Positions 1-6,134 of a DNA stretch of 10,567 bases are shown here, in pieces (positions within the stretch are counted from its first letter, which is position 1; every line of letters starts with the position of its first letter). Origin of the DNA: Firmicutes bacterium UBA4874 (GTDB taxonomy: Bacteria > Bacillota > Clostridia > Caldicoprobacterales > DTU083); NCBI GenBank assembly GCA_002399435.1, contig DHDO01000079.1, positions 18,586 through 29,152 of the forward strand, read 5' to 3'. The notes beneath the pieces are model-generated. The model worked only from the letters and a program-made list of their open reading frames with translations. It was not told the DNA's origin and ran no database searches. The position numbers were made by a program, and so were the translations under genes.

Positions 1-72
1 TATGTTAATGCTCTATGTTGTTGCTCTATGTTGTTGCTCTATGTTGTTGCTCTATGTTGTTGCTCTATGTTA
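1..72. repeat. 13-bp tandem repeat array
   Basis: Four perfect copies of CTCTATGTTGTTG run from 11 to 62, followed by a partial copy (63-72) and preceded by a diverged partial copy that touches the window edge. The array may therefore continue to the left. The unit length is not a multiple of three, so it is unlikely to be coding. It looks like a noncoding microsatellite-like array. No gene is seen in 1-283. Confidence 0.9.
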
Positions 73-133
73 TCTCCCGGGCTTTTTGTATTTTTCATTT
101 TCTTTTCTCATTTTTTTCAGCTGATTTCTTTTT

Positions 134-303
134 CGGCCCAGTCCTTCAACGGGTGTTGTATACATCACAAACAAAGATCCGTACAGTACGAATGCTACTG
201 GACGGCCCGGTCCTTCAACGGGTGTTGTACACATCATAAACAAAGATCCGTACAGTACGAATGCTACTGGACGGCCCAATCCTTCAACGGGTGTTGTACA
301 TCA
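134..303. repeat. 69-bp tandem repeat, 2.4 copies, covering the 3' end of the phosphatase gene
   Basis: Copies lie at 134-202, 203-271 and 272-303 (partial), with only a few substitutions between them. The unit begins CGGCCCRRTCCTTCAACGGG and contains the odd palindrome CGTACAGTACG. The partial copy holds the stop codon and last codons of the minus-strand histidine phosphatase, so the gene end plus its downstream sequence appears to have been duplicated. Because 69 is divisible by 3, some frames stay open across it as a 23-residue repeat. I see no sign that this is translated: there is no convincing start and no family resemblance. It is not a CRISPR, because the whole unit is conserved. Confidence 0.88.
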
Positions 304-994
304 GCCCGCTGGTATTCTGAATAGATTCCCTGTGGGACAAATGAGTGGAGGAACCCAGCACGGTAATCCGGAAATTGATCCGATTGTCCTGCTGCTCTTC
401 CGCCAGAATCGTAGTGACACTGGAAGGCGGAAGAAAAACACTTCTCCAGAGAAACGGAACCGGAATTCCTAAAAGGTAGGAGATTGCGGTCAATCCGGAA
501 CCATAATGGCAGAAAACAGCGATTTCTTCCCGGGAAACATGGCCTGTCCCATAAAAAGCATCCTGTTCCTTTCGGATCCCATAGTTCCGCAGAAACCGGT
601 TCATGCCGTCTTTCAGATTGCGGAGGTAATCCTCTGCATCCGGATGGGAAAACCAGTTGCATAAAACCCAGTCTTCCCCGAGACGTTCCAGCTCATCTAT
701 CTTGTACCTGGGCAGATTCCACGCAATCACCGGAACATCCAGCCCCGTAAATTGCGGTTTGGTCATAAATGCGCCTGCCTCGTGAATCCAGGGAAGGATT
801 TCCACTTCCATCCCAAGAGCCCTGGCAGTATATTCCGCAGTTTTTCTGGCCCGGCCCATGGGAGAAGAAAAGAGCCGGGTGACCGGCATCCGGCGCATAT
901 AATCCGAAAGCTTTTTCGCTTCTTCCTCCCCCAGTCCGGTAAGTGCGTCATTTTGATAATCCGGATCGCCATGCCGGATAATATGTATCTTCAA
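284..994 (-). CDS. Histidine phosphatase family protein (phosphoglycerate mutase-like)
   Basis: A 236-residue protein of the histidine phosphatase superfamily, probably a cytoplasmic phosphomonoesterase whose substrate cannot be told from sequence. The N-terminal RHG motif (R7, H8, G9) supplies the phosphohistidine. The SSPMGRARKTAE block (43-54) gives the phosphate-pocket arginine, HE at 71-72 fits the acid/base residue, and FCHYGSG (161-167) carries the second catalytic histidine. The start is a TTG preceded by AAGGAGGAG at 6-nt spacing, and that ribosome site overlaps the stop codon of the gene before it. No ATG or GTG fits the N-terminus better. The gene follows the TIM-barrel epimerase by 12 nt, so the two are surely co-transcribed and a sugar-phosphate substrate is plausible. 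Its last codons and TGA lie inside a 69-bp repeat. Confidence 0.92.
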   Translation of the reverse strand: MKIHIIRHGDPDYQNDALTGLGEEEAKKLSDYMRRMPVTRLFSSPMGRARKTAEYTARALGMEVEILPWIHEAGAFMTKPQFTGLDVPVIAWNLPRYKIDELERLGEDWVLCNWFSHPDAEDYLRNLKDGMNRFLRNYGIRKEQDAFYGTGHVSREEIAVFCHYGSGLTAISYLLGIPVPFLWRSVFLPPSSVTTILAEEQQDNRINFRITVLGSSTHLSHRESIQNTSGLMYNTR

Positions 995-1006
995 GGGTCT
1001 CCTCCT

Positions 1007-1903
1007 TTAAGCGGCCGGCAGGGCGTCAAAGCGCCGTTTCAGTTCGCAGCCCAACTGATACAACAGCTGAAGCGCAGCATCCTGGCAGCTGACCGGCACC
1101 TTTCGGATAAACATCTGCGCTTCAAAGGTCAGCTCCCCGGCATACCCGATGTCGCGCAGTCCGGCCAGCAGTTGATCCCAGTCAATGTTTCCGTAAAAAG
1201 GGGCGGTATGCTGATCGGTTTTCCCGTCGCTGTCCTGAACATGCAGAACTTTCAGCCGGCTGCCCAGCCTATTCAGCTCTTTGCGCTGATCCGCGCCCTC
1301 CAGATTGGCATGGCCGGTATCCCAGCAGATACCAACCCGTTTGCTGCCGAAGCTGTCCACCAAATCAACAAGATCCCCGGTGTGGGAGCAGTATACCCCT
1401 CTGTGATTCCGGCTGAATTTATCGGACATATTCTCAATGGCAATGCCTGCGCCAATCTTTTCCGCCAAATCCACCAACGGATCAAAAAAGCGATGGTTTT
1501 CTTCCTTCAGATTTCGCACATGCTTCGGAGAAGAAAAATCCCCTTCTGCTGTGCCCGCATGAAATACAACCCATGGAATTCCCAGTTCCGCAGCGGCTTT
1601 CAATGTCGGCGCACACATTTCCCTCAGATGATCGCCCCACTCGCCCTCTGCAAAAATATTGAACAGGGGACCATGCGCCTGATTGAGTACAACACCATAT
1701 TGTGCTGAGAACTTCCGGCTGGACTGCACCCAGTCCTGCCACTGCTCTTCGGAGCAGGGAAAATAACCGTTTCCGGTCTTCTGGTCCACCCAGTCGTTAA
1801 AGTTGATATCCATATGCCGAAAGCCCGCATCATACACCCGCTTCATCTGTGAGGCCACCGGGCCCTGTCCGAACATTACATTAATGGATGTGGATACATT
1901 CAT
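1007..1903 (-). CDS. Sugar phosphate isomerase/epimerase (xylose isomerase-like TIM barrel)
   Basis: A 298-residue protein of the xylose-isomerase-like TIM-barrel superfamily (AP endonuclease 2 fold), which isomerises or epimerises sugars or inositol-type compounds. Expected metal ligands are visible: E157 in AIENMSD, D195 and H198 in CWDTGHAN, H221 in HVQDSDG, and E261 in LTFEAQ. VVFHAGTAEG (112-121) is another conserved strand end. The start chosen is ATG 1901-1903, with GGGGAGGG 7 nt upstream. An in-frame ATG at 1976-1978 would add 25 residues, but it has a poor ribosome site and would read through a hairpin. The gene lies downstream of remnants of a sugar ABC transporter and directly upstream of a histidine phosphatase, which suggests a small carbohydrate catabolic operon. 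The exact substrate is unknown. Confidence 0.92.
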   Translation of the reverse strand: MNVSTSINVMFGQGPVASQMKRVYDAGFRHMDINFNDWVDQKTGNGYFPCSEEQWQDWVQSSRKFSAQYGVVLNQAHGPLFNIFAEGEWGDHLREMCAPTLKAAAELGIPWVVFHAGTAEGDFSSPKHVRNLKEENHRFFDPLVDLAEKIGAGIAIENMSDKFSRNHRGVYCSHTGDLVDLVDSFGSKRVGICWDTGHANLEGADQRKELNRLGSRLKVLHVQDSDGKTDQHTAPFYGNIDWDQLLAGLRDIGYAGELTFEAQMFIRKVPVSCQDAALQLLYQLGCELKRRFDALPAA

Positions 1904-1938
1904 GGAAAAGCCCTCCCCTTTTCTGAAAATGATGGAAT

Positions 1939-1963
1939 GGAGGGAAAAGCGATCCTTCCCTCC
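1939..1963 (-). promoter_or_regulatory. Intercistronic hairpin between binding-protein remnant and epimerase
   Basis: GGAGGGAA (1939-1946) and TTCCCTCC (1956-1963) form a perfect 8-bp stem with a 9-nt loop, 35 nt before the epimerase start in the transcribed minus strand. No U-run follows, so it is not a classic intrinsic terminator. Such hairpins after binding-protein genes often stabilise the upstream mRNA or cause partial termination. This role is inferred from position only. Confidence 0.5.
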
Positions 1964-1991
1964 GTGTTCCCGAGTCATACCAATACTTATA

Positions 1992-2486
1992 TTAACTCAT
2001 TTCATTGAATTTGTCATATGGAATCTGCATCAGCTCCACATAATGATCCACATTTAGCGCTTTGCAGGTATCCAGATGCTTTTGCCAACCTGCATCATCC
2101 AGTCCTTTCATCACGCTGTCGGCGACAAAAGTGGTGATATATGCATCAATTTCAGTTTTCAGTAGATTCTTCTCAGATTTTACGCTGGCTTCATCAGCCA
2201 CGGCATGGTAGGGTTCGGCAGGATAATATTGCTCCAACAGTTTCACGGCGTCCAGGCGATCCTGCACAAAGCGATCGGGAATCTATGCCGCTTGTTCGGG
2301 CGTATAGAAAGAGAAGCAGCTTGGACCAAAGCCATTAATATAACGCATCCGATCCCAAACCTCACCCTCTTTAAGGTTTTCATCCAGCTGATTCCAACTG
2401 CTGTCTTCGTTTAAATCCCACAAATAGCCTTTTTTACCATAACACCAAGCCAACTTATTTTCCATGGAACTGTTTACATAATTCAC
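1992..2486 (-). pseudogene. C-terminal remnant of an extracellular solute-binding protein (LplA/LipO type)
   Basis: Read on the minus strand, this frame resembles the C-terminal part of carbohydrate ABC transporter binding lipoproteins. A segment with CYGKKGYLWDLNED is followed by a tail LKTEIDAYITTFVADSV...LDTCKALNVDHYVELMQIPYDKF. That tail has the family pattern of a helix, then a GLDxY-like stretch, then AYDRF-like residues before the stop. The frame is broken by an in-frame TAG at 2283-2285; the residues on both sides (YTPEQAA, IPDRFVQDRLDAVKLL) read as one protein. The signal peptide and N-terminal lobe are missing, replaced directly by a permease piece. It is therefore a non-functional relic of the transporter that probably fed the adjacent epimerase/phosphatase genes. 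The family call rests on my recognition of the pattern, not a search. Confidence 0.72.
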
Positions 2487-2692
2487 AGCAATGATGGGCT
2501 TGGAAAGAGGAAGGACTATTTTGAAAAACAGCAATTGGTTGTTGCAACCATCAATAAACCCGCCTCCTGTAGTTCCAGCGGGATGGAAGTGGTAAAGAAA
2601 GCACGGGCAATAATCATGTTGTAAACGGAGAAGGCTCCAAGAATAATGATAACCGCAGGGTTATCCACAAGATGCAGCTTTTTGAGAATGCC
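2487..2692 (-). pseudogene. Fragment of a MalG/LplC-type sugar ABC transporter permease
   Basis: The minus strand encodes GILKKLHLVDNPAVIIILGA, then FSVYNMIIARAFFTTSIPLELQEAG, which is the cytoplasmic-loop region of MalG-type permeases. One nucleotide is missing near 2556. After the shift the frame continues IDGCNNQLLFFKIVLPLSKP, completing the EAA motif that contacts the ATPase. An in-frame TAA (2693-2695) precedes the fragment. At about 2487 it passes without a break into the C-terminal half of a solute-binding protein, so a deletion has joined the two transporter genes. Only about 70 residues of permease remain and it cannot function. The junction point is approximate. Confidence 0.75.
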
Positions 2693-2740
2693 TTACTCAA
2701 TACATGAAACAAAGTGAACTCTGATCTTTAACACTATTAT

Positions 2741-2796
2741 TTCACTTATTTGTGTTAATGTCAAGAATAATTCATATGTTTAACACAAAAAGTGAG
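2741..2796. promoter_or_regulatory. Long imperfect dyad at the start of the XRE regulator gene
   Basis: CACTTATTTGTGTTAA (2743-2758) and TTAACACAAAAAGTG (2780-2794) are inverted copies differing by one base, with about 21 nt between them. A third TTTAACAC lies at 2727-2734. The dyad ends just before ATG 2797 of the XRE gene. It could be an autoregulatory operator bound by the XRE protein, or an mRNA hairpin that hides the translation start. The sequence symmetry is seen; the function is inferred. Confidence 0.55.
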
Positions 2797-3048
2797 ATGA
2801 ATGAATTGAAAATTTATAATTATCAGGGGAAGAAAAACGTATGCGGGGAACGGGTCAGAGAAGCACGACAGATTTGCCATATGTCTCAGTCAGACTTAGC
2901 TGCAAAGCTTCAAATAAAAGGGATAACAATAGTGAGAGACAGCATCAGCCGAATTGAGATTGGCACAAGATTTGTCGCAGATTATGAGCTCATGGTATTA
3001 TCAGAAATATTGAATATAAGCGTAAATTGGCTGTTGGGATTGGAATAA
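2797..3048 (+). CDS. XRE/Cro-family helix-turn-helix regulator
   Basis: A small DNA-binding protein, 83 residues from ATG 2797. Residues about 17-80 form one HTH_XRE domain: GERVREARQICHMSQSDLAAKLQ, then KGITIVRDSISRIEIGTRFV, then DYELMVLSEILNISVNWLLG. This matches the usual small XRE repressors of clostridial mobile elements. The start is uncertain. In-frame GTG 2752, ATG 2758 and ATG 2776 also exist, but none has a good ribosome site and the domain is complete from 2797. A strong dyad lies just upstream, consistent with autoregulation. The gene converges on the broken AAA ATPase gene, with 11 nt between them. A diverged 75-bp piece of this gene recurs at 4711-4785. It is probably a repressor left from a mobile element; its targets are unknown. 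Confidence 0.8.
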   Translation: MNELKIYNYQGKKNVCGERVREARQICHMSQSDLAAKLQIKGITIVRDSISRIEIGTRFVADYELMVLSEILNISVNWLLGLE

Positions 3049-3059
3049 GGGCTTCTCCC

Positions 3060-4232
3060 TCATCGATCATGAGCGGTGGGGGAGATATTGGTTTTTTGCA
3101 TTTCCTCACTGGAAAGAAAGCGATTATAAAGGCGGGTTTCAAAGATACGATTTGCTATTGTAACGTTCCCACTTATGTTTTTGATAAGCCCAAACATTTC
3201 TGCAAGCCGAATAGCTTCATTATCCGGATTGTATACAATGCTTTTTCCTGCAAACAAAAGTTGATATACCATATCGTTCAGCTCGGGATAAGCATCCAGT
3301 TTTCCTGTCAGGGATTCAAACAAAGTATTCTGCTCTGTTATCAGAAGACGGATCGCTTTCAAAAAACCGGACTTCGTTCATGCAGCAGCCTTATTGGGAT
3401 ATCCTTCGCTTCCTGTAACTCTTTCATCCAATAATTTACATATTTTAGAAACCAAATAAGGATACCCTGATGTATATTCAAAAATTAAAGATGCCATGTA
3501 CGGGATATCCATACCGGTAAGGTAATCTTCCTCATATTCTCTTAACATCCCGCGAATTCCGTCTTCTGACAGACTCATATCCACGGTGAAATCCGCTGCT
3601 ATATTCCAGGGGCTATTTGTCGTGTGTTCTTTGTCTGAACGGATTTTTGCTTTCAGGTTATTAATATCATAAACTCCGGCAAGAATTACGGACTGAAACG
3701 TAGGCCGCTTTCCCCTTTTTAAGTACATATCCCGCAAGCATCCCAAAAAGGTATCAAATACCCGATAATTGCTTGCCTGATCTATCTCGTCAATGATAAG
3801 GGCAAGAGGCTTATTCATCTTTTTACACATGTAGGAAATCATAAGAGTCATGGTACGAAAATCGGATTTTGATGAATTCCCAAGGCTCAATTCATGGAGC
3901 TTCTCTTTTATTTCAGCCGGAACACCTGTTACCTCATCAAATGCAATCGTGTCGTACAAAAGGCCAAATAAGCGAATACAGAAGGAATCCGCATTCGCGA
4001 ACACTTCCTCCTCAATTCCCTCGAAGCTTATGGAAAAGACATAGTATTCCCTGTCCAATTTATGTTTCAGCGCATGCAGCGTAGTTGTTTTGCCATATTG
4101 CCTTGCCCGGTTGATGGTAAAATATTTTCCCTTGTCCACCAGAGCTTTTATCTCCTCCAATTGCTTTCCAATACTCACCATATAGTGTTGTTCCGGCAAG
4201 CACAAGCCCTCAACGTTAAATTCCTTACTCAA
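3060..4232 (-). pseudogene. AAA-type P-loop ATPase gene, broken by an in-frame TGA and truncated at the 3' end
   Basis: The frame opens at TTG 4230-4232 with GGGGAG about 9 nt upstream. It encodes 284 residues: FNVEGLCLPEQHYMVSIGKQ, a Walker A-like NRARQYGKTTTL (41-52), Walker B LALIIDEID (143-151) and NSPWNIAADFTVDMS (206-220). This is the pattern of the clostridial AAA ATPases of unknown role that usually end in a PD-(D/E)XK-like domain. After NKAAA the frame hits TGA (3378-3380), then continues as TKSGFLKAIRLLITEQNTLF up to 3060. The TGA stands where relatives as I recall them have tryptophan, so TGG to TGA is likely. The remaining frame stops after about 390 codons, well short of the usual length of 500 or more, and the nuclease-like domain is gone. 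The 284-residue N-terminal ATPase part might still be made. Confidence 0.75.
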
Positions 4233-4316
4233 AAATTCACACTCCCCTCTGTATCTTTCCTCCGTTCAAAAGTATTCCATTTAAACAAGCCAGCTGATCC
4301 GTACTGGTCATACTGG

Positions 4317-4326
4317 TATTATAACA
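4317..4326 (-). promoter_or_regulatory. Possible extended -10 promoter for the ATPase gene
   Basis: On the minus strand, TGTTATAAT (4318-4326) matches an extended -10 element (TGnTATAAT) about 85 nt before the ATPase TTG start. No good -35 is seen at the proper distance, which extended -10 promoters can tolerate. Moderate support only. Confidence 0.4.
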
Positions 4327-4333
4327 GAAAACC

Positions 4334-4375
4334 AATTGTAAATCCTTATTGGCGGGTGGGATATTTTACTATATA
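4334..4375 (+). repeat. Dispersed repeat A, left copy (degenerate promoter-like)
   Basis: It matches 7373-7415 in the same orientation. AATTGTAAATCC and the block GTGGGATATTTTACTATATA are shared, with a few changes and a one-base indel between them. The right copy carries a good sigma-A promoter. In this copy the -35 reads TTGGCG (4349-4354), with a possible -10 TATAAC (4372-4377) at 17-bp spacing. It lies just upstream of the MobA/MobL fragment. Confidence 0.8.
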
Positions 4376-4385
4376 ACTTTATTCC

Positions 4386-4540
4386 GAATTCGAGGTGTGG
4401 CGGGCAGCATGGGCCGATGCCTGTAACCGTGTGCTGGAACAGATCCGCAGACCGGAACGCATCGATCACCACAGCTATGCTCGGCAGGGTATCCAACAGG
4501 TTCCCACTGTTCACATGGACGTTTCCGCCACGCAGACAAA
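4386..4540 (+). pseudogene. MobA/MobL-family relaxase fragment
   Basis: The frame encodes SEFEVWRAAWADACNRVLEQ, then IRRPERIDHHSYARQGIQQVPTVHM. This resembles the middle of the MobA/MobL relaxase domain, where a W-A-x-x-x-N helix is followed by RIDHRSYxxQGIxxxPTxHxG. MobA/MobL proteins nick the transfer origin of mobilizable plasmids and transposons. Only about 50 residues remain. There is no N-terminal catalytic part, no plausible start (a TAA sits 12 nt upstream at 4374-4376) and the similarity fades after VSATQ, although the frame stays open to 4601. In these proteins RIDHRSY is usual; here it is RIDHHSY. It marks this stretch as the scar of a mobilizable element. Confidence 0.7.
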
Positions 4541-4651
4541 CAAAAACGTTGCGCATTGCCACCTCCGCAAATTCCTGTTCGTTTTCGCATTTTATAAATA
4601 ATGAGCAACTACCTTATAATCGCTATTGTACAATGTTTTCCTCGACTTCAC

Positions 4652-4693
4652 AATCTCAACTCACTTCGGGCCAACTTGATCTGAAGTGAGTTG
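4652..4693. repeat. Hairpin repeat B, left copy
   Basis: CAACTCACTTC (4657-4667) and GAAGTGAGTTG (4683-4693) form a perfect 11-bp stem around a 15-nt loop. The 17-mer CACTTCGGGCCAACTTG (4662-4678) recurs exactly at 7290-7306 in the same orientation, inside another hairpin. The arms differ between the copies while each copy keeps its own base pairing. There is no U-run, so it is not a clear terminator. A short palindrome ATTGTACAAT lies nearby at 4624-4633. Confidence 0.75.
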
Positions 4694-4710
4694 TGCCCTG
4701 AAACCCGGTT

Positions 4711-4785
4711 AACAATAGAGAGAGAAAGCATCAGCCGAATTGAGATTGGCACAAGATTTGTAGCAGATTATAAGCTCATGGTATT
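4711..4785 (+). pseudogene. Partial duplicate of the XRE regulator gene
   Basis: This 75-bp stretch aligns without gaps to 2925-2999 inside the XRE gene, with four mismatches by eye. It covers the codons for the second half of the helix-turn-helix (VRDSISRIEIGTRFVADYELMV). There is no start codon or domain remainder, and the PadR promoter begins 12 nt after it. It is a dead fragment, from either recombination within the locus or a second related element. Confidence 0.85.
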
Positions 4786-4796
4786 TGAAAAATCCA

Positions 4797-4825
4797 TTGA
4801 CAACTATTACGCTTAGTGATATATT
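4797..4825 (+). promoter_or_regulatory. Sigma-A promoter of the padR-DUF2812 operon
   Basis: A perfect -35 TTGACA (4797-4802), a 17-bp spacer and -10 TATATT (4820-4825). Transcription would start near 4832, inside the dyad at 4829-4845. Confidence 0.8.
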
Positions 4826-4828
4826 TAT

Positions 4829-4845
4829 ATTACGGTAAACGTAAT
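4829..4845. promoter_or_regulatory. Inverted-repeat operator candidate for PadR autoregulation
   Basis: ATTACG-GTAAA-CGTAAT is a perfect 6-bp inverted repeat that starts 3 bp after the -10 box, with wider symmetry out to about 4823-4850. A TTACG half-site also occurs at 4808-4812. PadR-type repressors commonly bind such dyads over their own promoter. The binding itself is inferred. Confidence 0.6.
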
Positions 4846-4858
4846 AAATTAAGTAGGA

Positions 4859-5200
4859 GTGGTATATATCAGAGATAATATAAAGGGTGGGGCATTGACG
4901 GAAACAACCTTCTTTGTTCTCTTGGCTGTATATAAGCCCAATCATGGTTATGGAATCATGCAGTTTATTAAAAAGGAAACTAACGGACGAGTTGTCTTAG
5001 GTGCCGGTACTTTGTATGGAGCTATCAATACCCTTGTAAAGAAAAAATGGATTGCCCCTTTCGACGATGAATCGAATAGCAAGAAAAAAGAATACCTTAT
5101 AACCCATATTGGGAAGCAGAAAGCGGAAGAAGAATTACAACGTATAGAGGAGGTTTTGCAACTGGCCTCAACAATTATTAAGGGGGATAGAAATAGATGA
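4859..5200 (+). CDS. PadR-family transcriptional regulator
   Basis: A winged-helix PadR regulator of up to 113 residues. The core DNIKGGALTETTFFVLLAVY, then HGYGIMQFIKKETNGRVVLGAGTLYGAINTLVKKKWI, then KKKEYLITHIGKQKAEEELQRIEEVL gives the wHTH plus the C-terminal dimerising helix. The start is puzzling. Relatives begin just before RDNIKGG, where the codon here is ATC (4868-4870), and AGGAG (4855-4859) lies exactly 8 nt before it. In-frame alternatives are GTG 4859, which overlaps that ribosome site, and TTG 4895, with GGGTGGGG upstream, which would drop about 12 residues. The stop overlaps the DUF2812 start (ATGA), so the two are translationally coupled. The gene probably represses its own operon through the dyad at the promoter. 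Confidence 0.85.
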   Translation: MVYIRDNIKGGALTETTFFVLLAVYKPNHGYGIMQFIKKETNGRVVLGAGTLYGAINTLVKKKWIAPFDDESNSKKKEYLITHIGKQKAEEELQRIEEVLQLASTIIKGDRNR

Positions 5201-5826
5201 GCATAACAGTATTTCGATATTTTTTTGATTTTCTGGATGGTCAGGAAAAGTGGTTAAACCGTATGGCCAAGGATGGTTATCGGCTAAAAAGATGTGGAAA
5301 GCTAACCTATGCTTTTGATGAGTGCGCACCAAATGAATATGAATATGCGGTAGAGTTTGTTGGAAATCAGGCTTATTCCAAAGCAAAAGACTATCGTAAG
5401 TATCTTGAAAGTATGGGATTTCGTACTTTTACAAAAAATATCAACCTTAATTTTTCCTATGGAAAAGTGCGGTGGAGGCCATATGCAAAAGGTATGGGGC
5501 AGATCGCCACTTCACCCGGCGGGTTCAATAAGGAAATTTTGATTTTAGAGAAAAGACGAGATGGGAAACCATTTGAATTGCATACAGATATACATAATAA
5601 ACTAAGCATCTATAAGACAGTCAGACGAGCATATGCCTGGGCTGTTCTTATGATAGTCTTGTTGGGTGCTATGACATTCATTCCAAATGTATTGTCGGTT
5701 TCTTCACCTATGGCATGGTGCCTTAGAATTGCTTTGTTAATCTTTTTCAGTCTATTTGTTATCCCAACGGTGAAATATTCGTCATTGGTGAAATACCTAA
5801 AGGAGGAAAGTAAAATTTTTGAATGA
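5197..5826 (+). CDS. DUF2812 membrane protein, PadR partner
   Basis: A 209-residue protein of the DUF2812 family, which is regularly encoded after padR genes in Firmicutes and whose function is not established. The soluble N-terminal half starts FRYFFDFLDGQEKWLNRMAKDGYRL and holds EYAVEFVGN and KAKDYRKYLESMGF, the typical DUF2812 pattern. The C-terminal part has two predicted membrane helices at about 146-163 and 173-192, followed by a basic end. The ATG overlaps the padR stop by 4 nt. It is probably a membrane protein whose level is set by the adjacent PadR, possibly in response to envelope stress or lipophilic compounds; that role is a guess. The operon ends at the terminators that follow. 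Confidence 0.82.
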   Translation: MSITVFRYFFDFLDGQEKWLNRMAKDGYRLKRCGKLTYAFDECAPNEYEYAVEFVGNQAYSKAKDYRKYLESMGFRTFTKNINLNFSYGKVRWRPYAKGMGQIATSPGGFNKEILILEKRRDGKPFELHTDIHNKLSIYKTVRRAYAWAVLMIVLLGAMTFIPNVLSVSSPMAWCLRIALLIFFSLFVIPTVKYSSLVKYLKEESKIFE

Positions 5827-5917
5827 GTGAGGTATCTGTTCCACTCATACATTGCTGAATAACGGCATAAAAAAAGCCGTCATTTGGCAGACAATATTTT
5901 ATGGCCTAAAAAGCTAA

Positions 5918-5945
5918 ACGGCGGTTCAAATGAGCCGCCGTTTTC
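5918..5945 (+). terminator. Intrinsic terminator after the padR-DUF2812 operon
   Basis: ACGGCGGTTC (5918-5927), loop AAAT and GAGCCGCCGT (5932-5941) form a 10-bp stem with one G-U pair, followed by TTTT. Two weaker hairpins precede it: ATGAGTG/CACTCAT (5823-5848), across the DUF2812 stop codon, and ACGGC/GCCGT (5862-5880). Confidence 0.75.
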
Positions 5946-5949
5946 GATT

Positions 5950-6100
5950 GTGCGGGGGCGTGATTATTGCGCCCATTTTCAAGAACACAACGGCATTAAG
6001 GTGAAATGCTGTCGTGTTTTGCTATGTCAATAATTTACGCCAATATAACAGGCCGCTACATAAGGATAGCGGCTGGAAGCCATGAAAGCCGCTGACCGTC
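5950..6100. other. Gene-free stretch with a series of hairpins
   Basis: No supported gene is seen between 5827 and 6134. Hairpins follow one another: GGGCG/CGCCC (5956-5974), a long stem AACAC...GTGTT with GCATT/AATGC (5984-6018) followed by TTTT, and GCCGCTA/TAGCGGC (6052-6073). The last competes with AGCGGCT/AGCCGCT (6068-6093). A short frame beginning at ATG 6082 (MKAADRQESAYKR) runs into the antisense of the DUF1648 gene and looks like a truncated N-terminus. I do not recognise it. Confidence 0.5.
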
Positions 6101-6134
6101 AAGAATCCGCATACAAGCGAAAATTGCTGCCAAT

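Noticed and set aside
70..279. Repeat protein of 23-residue units in the 69-bp array
   Set aside because: Open frames exist on both strands simply because the unit is divisible by three and lacks stops; there is no ribosome site or family support.
134..303. Possible CRISPR-like array
   Set aside because: The entire 69-bp period is conserved, so there are no unique spacers, and no cas genes are in the window.
752..1708. Long plus-strand frame of 318 residues
   Set aside because: It lies antisense to the epimerase and phosphatase genes, which have clear motifs and ribosome sites; its translation resembles no protein family.
4308..4608. Minus-strand frames opposite the relaxase fragment
   Set aside because: They carry no recognisable motifs, while the plus strand has a clear MobA/MobL-like pattern.
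4797..4845. Second, separate promoter at the TTACG half-site (4808-4812)
   Set aside because: It lies in the spacer of the TTGACA/TATATT promoter and is better read as part of the operator symmetry.
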